Assembly (NCBI RefSeq): GCF_963676285.1
Contig: NZ_OY781063.1
Coordinates: 1,240,001 to 1,304,000 of the forward strand
DNA: 64,000 nt
Direction: 5' to 3'
Origin: an uncultured Sphaerochaeta sp.
Lineage (GTDB): Bacteria; Spirochaetota; Spirochaetia; Sphaerochaetales; Sphaerochaetaceae
The position numbers were made by a program, and so were the translations under genes. Positions 43,238-52,392 of this stretch are shown here, in pieces. Positions within the stretch are counted from its first letter, which is position 1. Every line of letters starts with the position of its first letter. Under the pieces are notes generated by a model. That model ran no database searches. It was not told the origin of the DNA and was given only the letters and a program-made list of their open reading frames with translations.

Positions 43238-43971
43238 TATATATGTCTCTGCTTTGCTAGATAATTCATATAGGTATCCCGTACTACAGGGTAATGTTTG
43301 GTTGTAATAGGAACCATGTATCCGCCACGTAGGGTGAACCTGGTTTTGGAGAACCCTTCAATGTAATCCATATTCACGACAAAAGAGACATGTGGCCGTA
43401 AAAAACGTTCGTCTTTTAATAAGCATTCGATATGGTTTGAGAAAGACCCTTTGATGACCTTCGTTGTGAGGGTTTTCGCTCCCATAAGCGTATAGGTGAC
43501 TGTATGGTCTCTATATTCACAGTACAGTATTTCCGATAGCCTGAGGACTCTCATTCCCTCACGGGTCTTAATTACCCAGGTACCATCATCCGTTTTGGCG
43601 AGTTTTGCCACTACCAGATGCAGCGTTTCATGAAATAGTTGTTTTTCAATCGGTTTGAGAAGATAGTCGAAGGGCTTGGCCTCAAACGATTGCAGGGCAA
43701 AGCCAGGTTCAGAAGTGGTATAGAGAATAAATGCCGACTGATCGTGCTCACGGATGGTCTTGCCTACTTCAATCCCATTGAACATGGGCATTACTATGTC
43801 CAGGATATATATATGGAACCGCTGCATTTCACAGCTTCGCAAGAGTGCATCCGGATGCAGGAATTGTTGGATGGAAGTCCCAATATGATGCTTTTGCATA
43901 TACTCAGCTGTGAAGGAAGCAAGCAGTTCCAACTGGCCGGGATCATCATCGCAAATGGCAATATCTAGCAT
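43237..43971 (-). CDS. LytTR response regulator
   Basis: Two-domain regulator of 244 residues. The receiver has acidic pocket CDDDPGQ and phospho-Asp in YILDIVMPMFNGIEVG. The C-terminal LytTR DNA-binding domain includes ILYCEYRDHTVTYT and FLRPHVSFVVNMDYIEGF. First gene of the kinase pair. The neighbouring outer-membrane protein and repeat lipoprotein, same strand and just downstream, are the natural candidate targets. Confidence 0.9.
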   Translation of the reverse strand: MLDIAICDDDPGQLELLASFTAEYMQKHHIGTSIQQFLHPDALLRSCEMQRFHIYILDIVMPMFNGIEVGKTIREHDQSAFILYTTSEPGFALQSFEAKPFDYLLKPIEKQLFHETLHLVVAKLAKTDDGTWVIKTREGMRVLRLSEILYCEYRDHTVTYTLMGAKTLTTKVIKGSFSNHIECLLKDERFLRPHVSFVVNMDYIEGFSKTRFTLRGGYMVPITTKHYPVVRDTYMNYLAKQRHI

Positions 43972-44081
43972 TCCTCATCCTTGTTGCAGAAAACTCATAA
44001 GCAGCGTTTATAGTTATACTGGATGAGCAGTTTAAAGTCCATAAATAATCTTGACAGGCATTACCTATGTGAAAGGAAAGA

Positions 44082-46100
44082 CTATATACTGGAATCAGCC
44101 ATGCAAGCTTCTAACGCAAGGAATGCTGTTATGTGCCTGGAAACAAGACTTCCTTTCTTCACGAAGAACACAGGCTTGCCCAATGGGGCAGAAACGGTGT
44201 GCCATCCTTTACCAAAAGCCTTATCATCATATGCAGACGTGAAGGAATCATCAGGAATATAGACTTTGACCTTGGCCACCCCTCGCTTCAAGACAGGAGC
44301 TACCAACACATCAGGGCCATAGAGAAACTGCGTTCTCATCGGCTTGACCTCTGGATACGCAAGACTCATCACCCTGATGAAAGGAAGACCCGTTTGTTGG
44401 TACTCCTCTTCCAACGTTATCAGATAAGGGTGCAGGGCATTGTGCAAACGAGCAAGGAATCCAAGTATTTTGATAAGGGCTTCATCCTCATAGTACTGCA
44501 CATTACGCTCTGGCTTATTCCCCTCATGGCTCCGCATGAAGGGGGCAAATACTGCCAATTCTGCCCATCGTATGGCAAGGTCCCTTCTGCGTTTCACCCA
44601 ACCAAGGGTGGTATAGCCACCCATGTCTGAGTGCCAATAGGGAATACCACACAGCCCCAGGCTGAGGGCAGCAGGCACGACACTGGCAAGCCCATCATCC
44701 CTATCCCAATTGACCATCTGGTCTCCCGCCCAGCTCATGTCCATGACTGAGGCACTGCCAAGATAGCCACTTCGGCTGAAAAAGAAACATTCGTCACGCT
44801 TTCCTGCTTCTTCAATAGCCTCTCTGTTGACCTGCGCCCAAAGTACAGGATAGAGATTATGGGTAATTTCAGGGTCACTCGCATCTGAAAGGATGCAATC
44901 AGTGGGCAGGAACTCTGCGAAGTCCGCCATCCATCCAGAAAGCCCGATTCCGATCATATGTTTCTTGATAACCGATTTGATCCACGTTCTTGCTTCGCTG
45001 TTGGTCAAATCAATGATTGCAACATCGAAGGTTGTGATCCTGATTGCATAGTCCCCTCCTTCCTGATTCTTCACGCAATACCCATGTCCTGAAGCCTCCT
45101 GGTACATGGGACAGTCCATGGCAAGGTAGGGGTTGATATATCCCAATACCCGTATGCCTCGTTCGTTCATTTCGCGGATAAACTGGGGAAAAGCGGGATA
45201 GGATTCCTTGTGGTACTCCCAGTTCCAGAGCAGTTGCGAGCCAAAACTGGTTATCCTTTTTCCCACCCAGTCCTGTATCCAAAGGGAAGTGATGGATCCG
45301 GGGGCATGGGTGTCGAATGCGGCAAGTTTTGCCAAGACAGCTTCACGGCCTCCTTGGACGCCAAGGCTTATGCCTTCTCCCACCCAAGAAGGAAGCTTTC
45401 CTTGCCTCCCCAAGCCCTGACTCAGGGCGCCCACTGATTCAGCAAGACTGGAAGTAAGTGTCAGCGAGAGCGTTTGAGGGATTTGCCAGAACTGCAGAAT
45501 ACCTACACCGTTCTGCCTGAAGTCAAAGCGTGCATATGAATAACTTGTAGCAGCAAAGGCCCTGCTTCTGGTCACAAAGGCAGGCATTGAGAAGTAGGTG
45601 CTGTACCGAGACCCTCCCGCTCCTGCTACAATGTCACAACAGAGCTTCACGAGATTGGGGCCTCTTCCCAGTCCCTGTTCCTGTACCCAGATGGGAATGG
45701 CAAGAGCACGAAGGTCTACAAAGGAGTACTGTTCCCCACACCCATAGATGGGTTCAGTCTCGTCCAAGGGAAAAGCTATCTGGAATCTGTTGATGGGTTT
45801 GTCCGTTTCGAGGGAAAAGGAGAACTGCACGGTGTTCTCTGCATGGAGGGCAATACTCAGTGTTCCATACCCTTGATATGCCAAATTCAGTAGATGCTTA
45901 TCAACAGCATATATCACTGGCTGGGGCAATGAATACCAGACAAGATCCGATTCCCTTATGTGATAGGAACCATGGGGGGAAGAGAAGGAACCCTTAGCGG
46001 TACCCAACTTGAGCAGAGGCTTTACTGCAGTATCGTTCAGGAGGCAGGTATTGTGCAGATAAAGAGAGAACCCAAGCGTTGTCTTCCGTATTTCCAGCAT
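44082..46100 (-). CDS. GH31 glycosidase, YihQ-like subgroup
   Basis: Cytoplasmic GH31 enzyme of 672 residues, closest in motif pattern to sulfoquinovosidase YihQ. Nucleophile Asp393 is in GWMADFAEFLPTD and acid/base Asp460 in SWAGDQMVNW; DDGLASVVPAALSLG and HSDMGGYTTL follow the YihQ pattern. Of the YihQ sulfonate-binding set, Gln288 and Trp304 have equivalents (Gln276, Trp292) but Arg301 is replaced by Gln289 (in SFGSQLLWNW). It may therefore act on an ordinary alpha-glucoside or another sugar. Divergent from a GPH symporter that would import its substrate. Confidence 0.85.
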   Translation of the reverse strand: MLEIRKTTLGFSLYLHNTCLLNDTAVKPLLKLGTAKGSFSSPHGSYHIRESDLVWYSLPQPVIYAVDKHLLNLAYQGYGTLSIALHAENTVQFSFSLETDKPINRFQIAFPLDETEPIYGCGEQYSFVDLRALAIPIWVQEQGLGRGPNLVKLCCDIVAGAGGSRYSTYFSMPAFVTRSRAFAATSYSYARFDFRQNGVGILQFWQIPQTLSLTLTSSLAESVGALSQGLGRQGKLPSWVGEGISLGVQGGREAVLAKLAAFDTHAPGSITSLWIQDWVGKRITSFGSQLLWNWEYHKESYPAFPQFIREMNERGIRVLGYINPYLAMDCPMYQEASGHGYCVKNQEGGDYAIRITTFDVAIIDLTNSEARTWIKSVIKKHMIGIGLSGWMADFAEFLPTDCILSDASDPEITHNLYPVLWAQVNREAIEEAGKRDECFFFSRSGYLGSASVMDMSWAGDQMVNWDRDDGLASVVPAALSLGLCGIPYWHSDMGGYTTLGWVKRRRDLAIRWAELAVFAPFMRSHEGNKPERNVQYYEDEALIKILGFLARLHNALHPYLITLEEEYQQTGLPFIRVMSLAYPEVKPMRTQFLYGPDVLVAPVLKRGVAKVKVYIPDDSFTSAYDDKAFGKGWHTVSAPLGKPVFFVKKGSLVSRHITAFLALEACMADSSI

Positions 46101-46197
46101 TGCAAATACCCCTCCCTAGGACAGTGATGCGTCATTTACTTTCCATCTGAAAACTAACCTAGAACTGGCATGAAAGCAACCAGCGGCCATTATTTTC

Positions 46198-46226
46198 TTT
46201 ACAACTGTATAGGAAGCGCCTATTAT
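46198..46226 (+). promoter_or_regulatory. Promoter of the GPH symporter gene
   Basis: TTTACA (46198-46203), 17-base spacer, TATTAT (46221-46226), 34 bases ahead of the symporter ATG with its AAGGAGAG ribosome site. Confidence 0.6.
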
Positions 46227-46259
46227 TTTCAGTATGTAAGTAAATAAGGAGAGCCTATC

Positions 46260-47690
46260 ATGCAAGAGAGAAAGGTGACAACCAAGACCCTGTTGGCCTA
46301 TGGGAGTGGTGATATCTATGGCGGTGGTTCATTTCTCATCATCAGTACCCTGTTTATCTTCTTCCTTTCCAATGTAGTGGGACTCTCCCCTGCCATGGCA
46401 GGGTTCATTGTATTTGCAGGCAAGGCGTGGGATGCCATCAGTGATCCGCTATTTGGATGTATCAGTGACAGGACTCGAAGCCGATTCGGACGGAGAAGGG
46501 TTTTCTTTCTTATTGGTATTGTTCCCGTTGGCTTGAGCTTTTTCTTGTTGTGGATTTCTGTAAGATTTGATCATACCTTCTTGACTGCAGCGTATTACTT
46601 CTTCGCGTACCTCTTCTTCTGTACGGTCTTTACGTCGGTAATGGTTCCCTACAATGCCTTGGTCACCGAGATTAGTACAGACTACAGGACACGCACGAGG
46701 CTTTCGGGCGCAAAAATGCTTTTCTCTCAGTTCTCTGCCCTCATTGCAGGGACCGTTCCAGGGTTCATCGTAAACAACCTCTATAAGCATGATCAGGCAA
46801 AAGGGTTCTTCCTGGTAGGTCTATATTTTGGTATTTTCTATGCCCTTCCCTGGATACTGGTCTTCAAGGGAACCTGGGAATTGGAAGAAAAAACGGAGAG
46901 TCAGTATCATTCGGTGAAGGATTCGTTCAAGAACCTTTCTTCGCTGATGAAGAACCGAACCTACAAGATTCACATTACCATGTATTTGCTTGCCTACACC
47001 GCAATGGACATCATGAGCGCGGCATTCATCTACTTCGTCACCTACTATTTTGGGAGACCAGAGATATACATCTTTTGCCTGGGTTCAATGTTACTGTCCC
47101 AAATACTGTTCCTCCCACTGTATCTGTATCTTGCGAATAAAATCGGGAAGGGAAAGAGTTACACTATCGGGGCAATCATTCTCAGTATAGCAATGTGCAG
47201 TTTCCTGTTCATACCTTCCGATGTGACACGCTTATTCCTGATCATCCTCTCCTGCATTATGGGAGTTGGCTTCTCTGCCATCATAGCAATGCCGTGGGCT
47301 ATGCTCCCTGAGTCATCTGATGTGGATGAACTGCTTAATGGAGAAGCTCGTTCAGGTGCGGTTGCAGGGATGTTTACCCTGATACGAAAACTCACACAGG
47401 CTTTCGTGCTCTGGCTGTTTGGTACCCTACTCTCCCTCATCGGTTTCAATGCTGCCTTGCCACAACAGACAGGGTCAACCATAACAGGCATCAGGTTGAT
47501 CTTCTGCATAGCTCCGCTGGTCTGCATGATAGTTGCTACCATTGTATCGCTGCGTTACCCAGTTACTCCCAAGACCTTCAAGATGGTCAGAGACGAGTTG
47601 GACCGGCTGCACTGCGGTGGCTTGAGGGAACATGCAGATAAAGAGACAAAAAAGCTCTGCGAAAACCTGACAGGGCATGCGTATCGGTAG
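46260..47690 (+). CDS. Glycoside/pentoside/hexuronide:cation symporter (GPH, MelB/YihO-like)
   Basis: Transporter of 476 residues with about twelve transmembrane helices. Family markers: early KAWDAISDPLFGCISDRTRS (the conserved cation-site Asp region) and VMVPYNALVTEISTDY near residue 120. Imports glycosides with Na+ or H+. Its divergent neighbour is the GH31 glycosidase; together they form a small uptake and cleavage unit similar in layout to yihO/yihP with yihQ. No other sulfoquinovose genes are present. Confidence 0.85.
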   Translation: MQERKVTTKTLLAYGSGDIYGGGSFLIISTLFIFFLSNVVGLSPAMAGFIVFAGKAWDAISDPLFGCISDRTRSRFGRRRVFFLIGIVPVGLSFFLLWISVRFDHTFLTAAYYFFAYLFFCTVFTSVMVPYNALVTEISTDYRTRTRLSGAKMLFSQFSALIAGTVPGFIVNNLYKHDQAKGFFLVGLYFGIFYALPWILVFKGTWELEEKTESQYHSVKDSFKNLSSLMKNRTYKIHITMYLLAYTAMDIMSAAFIYFVTYYFGRPEIYIFCLGSMLLSQILFLPLYLYLANKIGKGKSYTIGAIILSIAMCSFLFIPSDVTRLFLIILSCIMGVGFSAIIAMPWAMLPESSDVDELLNGEARSGAVAGMFTLIRKLTQAFVLWLFGTLLSLIGFNAALPQQTGSTITGIRLIFCIAPLVCMIVATIVSLRYPVTPKTFKMVRDELDRLHCGGLREHADKETKKLCENLTGHAYR

Positions 47691-47811
47691 AGGCTACCTG
47701 GTGATAATCACGCATCGTATCCAGTACCTTGCCTAATCTTGCTCCCTCTGGGTATTGCTGTCATTGCGTTTCTCTTCCTCGAATACCTGATGTAACCATG
47801 CCTCTATTATT

Positions 47812-47842
47812 ACACTTGAAGCTAAACTGTAATTACAAGTGT
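47812..47842. promoter_or_regulatory. Inverted repeat upstream of the acyl ligase operon
   Basis: ACACTTG-(17)-CAAGTGT. It lies in the 290-base spacer between the symporter and the ligase gene; a TTGACA at 47861-47866 follows, with CATTAT at a long 19-base spacing. Possible operator and promoter of the ligase operon. Confidence 0.35.
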
Positions 47843-47980
47843 TAGTTCAAATGGAGGTCGTTGACAGGTTGAGTGTAATACGAAACATTATAGACACGTG
47901 TAAAGAATTTATGGACATATGATTGTCATCATCGTCCTTCGTTGCAAAGGGGGGCGTGTTCATCTACAGGAGGATCAACC

Positions 47981-49696
47981 ATGAGAACAAAAGATTCCTT
48001 CACACCATGGGAAAAGTTGTATCCCTATAAGGGCACGATGTACCATGCAACCTGGCCTACCCTCAAGGAACTTTTTGAGATAACCGTCGAACGCTTTGGC
48101 AGTCGGGTCTGTTGGAAAGAGTTCGCTCCAAAACCTGTTTCCTATACCTATAGTGAAGCCCTTCGCATTGTGAAAGAGATTGCCTCTTGGCTCCTCGGTT
48201 CCGGCATCAGGAAGGGGGACAAGGTCATTGTCAGTGGAAAGAACAGTGTGGCATGGGGATTTGGCTATTTTGCCGTCATATTCGCAGGAGCCACTGTCGT
48301 GCCTTTGGACAATGCATTAAGCGACGAAGACTTTATACGACTCGCAAAGTTCTCCGATTCTGTCGCGATGATTATCGACAGCAAGAGACTGAAGAACGTT
48401 GCTTCTGATCTTCCCATGAAGACCGTTGCAAGCCTTGAGGAGAACGGTCCAGCTGAATGGATCATGCACAAGAGCGCCGAATATGTCGAGCCTGAACCAT
48501 GCAGTGAGGATGATATTGCACAGATTCTCTTTACCTCCGGGACAACCGGGACTCCGAAGGGAGTCATGTTGACCCATAGGAATCTTGTCTCAGACATCTT
48601 CCTCTCGCAGGCAAACATGAATATTTTCGAGACAGACGTTTTCTATGCAATTCTGCCCATACACCATGCCTATACGCTCCTTGCGGTATTTCTTGAAGCA
48701 ATGGGTGTTGGGGCATCCGTGGTATTCGGCAAGAAACTTGTTGTATCGCAGATGCTCAAGGATCTGAAGGAAGGAGAGGTAACCATGTTCCTCGGCGTTC
48801 CAATGCTCTTCAACAAGATGTATGGAGCTGTTATGGCTGGGTTGAAACAAAAAGGCAGGCTTGTATACGGAACCATACGGGGCCTTATGGGCATCTCTGG
48901 GTGGCTCAAGAGAACGTTTGGCCTCAACGTGGGAAAGCATTGGTTCAAGTTCCTGCTCAAGAGACTCTCGCTCGACACCAACAGGATCTGTATTTGCGGG
49001 GGTGGACCGCTTCCTGCATCCACGTTCAGGGGATTCAACGAACTCGGTATTGATTTCGTACAAGGGTATGGTCTTACCGAGACCTCGCCCATCACACATC
49101 TCAATCCCATCTATGCGTTCAAGGAATCCTCTGTCGGGAAGGTGGTTGCAGGTACCGAGTGCAAGATAGTCGACCCTGACGAGGACGGAAACGGCCTGAT
49201 CTTCATTCGTGGCCCCCAGGTGATGAAAGGATACTACAAGCATCCCGAGGCCACAGCTGAGGTTCTTGACCAGGATGGATGGCTCAATACAGGGGATATT
49301 GGACAGGTGGATGAGGAGAACTACCTTTTCCTGAGTGGGAGGGCAAAATCAGTGATCGTGAGCGAGGGAGGGAAGAACATTTTCCCAGAAGAGATTGAGG
49401 ACAAGTTCCAGCTCTACTCAGAGATTGAGCAGCTGTGTGTCATTGGGTACATCAAGGACAAGCAAAGCGCCGGTGAGTATGTGAGGGTCATCATCTTCCC
49501 CTCCCAGGCATTTGCCGAAGGAAAGACTGCCGAAGCGATACAGGAGAGAATGGAGCAGATAGTCAAAGAGGTCAACGCTACTCTTCTTCCCTATAAGAGG
49601 ATAGAGATGGTCACGGTGGCTGATGAACCGCTATCCATGACCTCATCCAAGAAGGTCAGACGTGCTGAGGTCTCTAGGCGATATGAGATTGCCTGA
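47981..49696 (+). CDS. AMP-forming acyl-CoA/acyl-ACP synthetase
   Basis: Adenylate-forming ligase of 571 residues. The nucleotide loop is LFTSGTTGTPKGVMLTHRNL near residue 185; YGLTETSPITHLNP and LNTGDIGQVDEENY follow, with a late RAKSVIVSEGGKNIFPEEIE. It activates a carboxylic acid, probably a fatty acid, through an acyl-adenylate to CoA or ACP. The start with AGGAGGATCAACC is used rather than an upstream in-frame codon. First gene of a tight operon with an HsdM-HsdS-like fusion and an acyl-ACP thioesterase, so ACP is a plausible acceptor. Confidence 0.85.
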   Translation: MRTKDSFTPWEKLYPYKGTMYHATWPTLKELFEITVERFGSRVCWKEFAPKPVSYTYSEALRIVKEIASWLLGSGIRKGDKVIVSGKNSVAWGFGYFAVIFAGATVVPLDNALSDEDFIRLAKFSDSVAMIIDSKRLKNVASDLPMKTVASLEENGPAEWIMHKSAEYVEPEPCSEDDIAQILFTSGTTGTPKGVMLTHRNLVSDIFLSQANMNIFETDVFYAILPIHHAYTLLAVFLEAMGVGASVVFGKKLVVSQMLKDLKEGEVTMFLGVPMLFNKMYGAVMAGLKQKGRLVYGTIRGLMGISGWLKRTFGLNVGKHWFKFLLKRLSLDTNRICICGGGPLPASTFRGFNELGIDFVQGYGLTETSPITHLNPIYAFKESSVGKVVAGTECKIVDPDEDGNGLIFIRGPQVMKGYYKHPEATAEVLDQDGWLNTGDIGQVDEENYLFLSGRAKSVIVSEGGKNIFPEEIEDKFQLYSEIEQLCVIGYIKDKQSAGEYVRVIIFPSQAFAEGKTAEAIQERMEQIVKEVNATLLPYKRIEMVTVADEPLSMTSSKKVRRAEVSRRYEIA

Positions 49697-49703
49697 AGGA
49701 GAA

Positions 49704-52376
49704 ATGAAGGAGAACACGGAGATACTTTCCACCAGGGCATGGAAGATAGCCGAGGTTCTGGAGCAACGTTTTCCTGGTTGGGACTCCCGTCGATACATCA
49801 TTGCAATGCTTATCTATCGGTATCTCTCCCAGGAAATGGAGCAGTTCGCAGAAGATCAACCGGAACTGGTGTTGCATCAGGCGCGATACAGAACCATGGA
49901 TGACGAGGAGGCAGAAGCGCTTACAGCGAAAGCCTCTTCCACAATTGGGTTCTTCATTCCTCCAAGCGGTCTCTTCTGTAATGTGTATCGGGATGCCCCA
50001 AGAGATGGGGATCTGGGGAAGACCCTGGAATGGGTTTTCTCCGATATTGAGGAATCAGCGGTCGGATACGCAAGTGAGAGCGTCTTCAGGAACCTCTCAA
50101 GTCATCTTGCTAAAGATGAAATTGAACTGGGTGCTGTTCCCAGAACAAGAAAGCAGAAGCTATACAGCCTGATGAAGGCCGTCTCCAGTATCAGTCCAGA
50201 GGCCATTTCCGATATGACGAGTACCTTTGAGCACCTGCTTGACCAGTATTCCAGACCTCTGGCAACAGGAAACGGGATATTCGAAGCACGGCTTGTACCT
50301 GACTTGCTTATACTCCTTGTGAGCAGGGGAACAAAGTCCATACAGTCATTCTATGACCCCTACTGTGGAACAGGTGTGCTCTTATCCCATGCACGCTTCC
50401 GCCTTGCCGAGGGGGGCTGTTTGTATGGCCAGAGCGAAACGATATCAGAGTACAATATGGCTCGCTTCTTCATGTTTCTCATCCATCTCGACCCAACTCG
50501 TTTCTCATTGGCCTATGGCGACTCACTGACGTCTTACGAATCCTTTGGCGGACGTACGTTTGACGCAATCGCCAGCATACTCCCTGTGAGGAAGCGATGG
50601 ATTGGCGATGATGATGCATCCCTTGTTGAGGACAGCCGTTTCAGTCCTGCAGGAGTCCTGGCTCCGAAGGCAAAGACTGACTTGGCATACGTGATGCACT
50701 CAGTGTCATGCCTCAGTGCGTGTGGAACTGCAGCCTTTGCCCTTTGTGAGGGGGCCCTGAGCCGGGAAAGGTCTGAGAGAGAGATACGAAGCTGGCTTCT
50801 GGAGAACAACCTTGTCGATGCTGTCATCAGAATTCCGGCCTATGGCCTTCATTCGACTACCATGCATCGGTATATGCTTGTCCTACGAAAGGGAAGAAGG
50901 GAGGACACCATTCTCTTTATCGACGCGTCTTCGCAAACCAGAGACAAAAGGCCTTCCTTCATATTGATCAGTGAGATATCCCACATATACAACAAACGAA
51001 AGGAAGTACCTCACTATGCTTGCCTTGTAGACAGGAAAGAGGTCATGGAAAACGGGTGTGATCTTAGGCCTTTTCACTATGTGGGGAGAAGCATCCCTTG
51101 TGAAGAAGAATCAGGAACGTCGCTTGAAAAGGCCATTGAAAAGACAGGGAATGAGCTTGCATCGGTGGCTGTCTCCCCTACCGCGCTTGCTTCGCTGGGA
51201 AAAGAGCTTGATCATGCGCCTTTCCTGCCTGTTGGTAATTTGGCTACCATCAAAGGGGGCAAGAACATAAGGTCCTATGCATTCACAGATACCCCTGAAG
51301 GGATTGGGTATGTGAGGACATCAGATCTTGCATGCAAATCCAGTGATTGCCTCCTCGTCAATTCGTCTGTGCTCAGGATCTCACCGGAGGTAACCACTGC
51401 AAGGATGTTTGATAGGGATACGGTGCTTATTCCCAAACATGCCACAAGTATCAAATCGGGCAGGAGAGGGATCCTGGCAAAGAGGTCGGCTGTAGACGGA
51501 AACCTGTTGTGTCTTGTCCCACAGGAAGGGGTACAAGAGCAGTACCTGCTACATGCATTCGGATGCTGGGCCCGCGGGGTATGGCTCAAGAGAATCGACC
51601 ACAAGGGAGTACTGAGATGTTCCGATACCGTGGATGCCATGATCAGGGTTCCCTCTACCGGAATACAGAAGCAGGTAAGTGATACAATACGTTCCCTCGA
51701 ATCGTCCGAACGCTTGTTGCATAAGAGGATCTCCCTGTTGAGAAAGCGCTTGGCAATACGTTTGGAGGAACTCATGGCGTCCATTCATGATGCGCCTCGC
51801 TTCCCTGTTTCTGCTGTTGCGGAAGTCTCGAAGACTCCCCCTTGCCAGTATAACAAGTTTGTGAGGTATGCTGATTCGGGAACGTGTGTTGCCTTGAGGG
51901 GATGCAATGTAAAGCACGGTCGTCTCGATCTGTCAAATGCCAAACGTCTTGATGATACGGTTCTGCATGAGATCAGCTGCGCACTTCTTCATACAGGAGA
52001 TATTCTGTTCACCGTTGTCGGTTCTCCGGGCCATGCAGCTGTGATAGATTGCGATGATTTCTACTATCTGGAGCCAGGGGTAGCCCTGATCAGGGTTGAT
52101 AAGACAAAGGCCCTTCCTTCATTTCTGTACTACTGGTACCTGCACAGCCCCGATTGCAGGGTAGGTTTCTCCAGTGAGGAGAGACAAGTGGACAGAAGAA
52201 GCATTCCCTTCGACCGTATACGAAGTTTCAAGATCAGTCTTCCTCCGTTGGAACAGCAACGGGTCATTGTCGAGGAGCTTGAGAGAGGATACATGGCGAG
52301 GATTATTGAGTCGGAAAAAGCATTGTCAGAAGTTCATACGAGTCTTGAAATGCTTGTTTCAAAGCTGGCTCTGTGA
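49704..52376 (+). CDS. HsdM-HsdS-type fusion with a lost methyltransferase motif
   Basis: Protein of about 890 residues. Residues 1-400 follow type I modification subunits: helical N-terminal domain (RRYIIAMLIYRYLSQEME), SAM motif I FYDPYCGTGVLL near 218, and the IRSWLLENNLVDAVIRIPAY segment. The catalytic motif IV NPPF is replaced: FDAIASILPV (286-295) stands where FDxVxANPPF is expected, so base methylation is unlikely. Residues about 480-890 carry two HsdS-like target-recognition domains (FLPVGNLATIKGG, FPVSAVAEVSKTPP), a spacer helix (LLHKRISLLRKRLAIRLEEL) and LPPLEQQRVIVEEL. No hsdR is nearby. Start uncertain: ATG 49704 or 49683, the latter inside the ligase gene. Inferred role: sequence-specific DNA binding without modification, perhaps regulatory. 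Confidence 0.75.
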   Translation: MKENTEILSTRAWKIAEVLEQRFPGWDSRRYIIAMLIYRYLSQEMEQFAEDQPELVLHQARYRTMDDEEAEALTAKASSTIGFFIPPSGLFCNVYRDAPRDGDLGKTLEWVFSDIEESAVGYASESVFRNLSSHLAKDEIELGAVPRTRKQKLYSLMKAVSSISPEAISDMTSTFEHLLDQYSRPLATGNGIFEARLVPDLLILLVSRGTKSIQSFYDPYCGTGVLLSHARFRLAEGGCLYGQSETISEYNMARFFMFLIHLDPTRFSLAYGDSLTSYESFGGRTFDAIASILPVRKRWIGDDDASLVEDSRFSPAGVLAPKAKTDLAYVMHSVSCLSACGTAAFALCEGALSRERSEREIRSWLLENNLVDAVIRIPAYGLHSTTMHRYMLVLRKGRREDTILFIDASSQTRDKRPSFILISEISHIYNKRKEVPHYACLVDRKEVMENGCDLRPFHYVGRSIPCEEESGTSLEKAIEKTGNELASVAVSPTALASLGKELDHAPFLPVGNLATIKGGKNIRSYAFTDTPEGIGYVRTSDLACKSSDCLLVNSSVLRISPEVTTARMFDRDTVLIPKHATSIKSGRRGILAKRSAVDGNLLCLVPQEGVQEQYLLHAFGCWARGVWLKRIDHKGVLRCSDTVDAMIRVPSTGIQKQVSDTIRSLESSERLLHKRISLLRKRLAIRLEELMASIHDAPRFPVSAVAEVSKTPPCQYNKFVRYADSGTCVALRGCNVKHGRLDLSNAKRLDDTVLHEISCALLHTGDILFTVVGSPGHAAVIDCDDFYYLEPGVALIRVDKTKALPSFLYYWYLHSPDCRVGFSSEERQVDRRSIPFDRIRSFKISLPPLEQQRVIVEELERGYMARIIESEKALSEVHTSLEMLVSKLAL

Positions 52377-52392
52377 ATTGGAAGGTAAGCAT

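Noticed and set aside
44082..47690. Annotation as a sulfoquinovose utilisation locus
   Set aside because: The sulfonate-binding Arg is replaced and no sulfoquinovose catabolic genes are present; only the glycosidase and a GPH symporter resemble that pathway.
52174..52392. Extended start for the acyl-ACP thioesterase
   Set aside because: It would overlap the fusion gene by 200 bases, has no ribosome site, and the added residues are not thioesterase-like.
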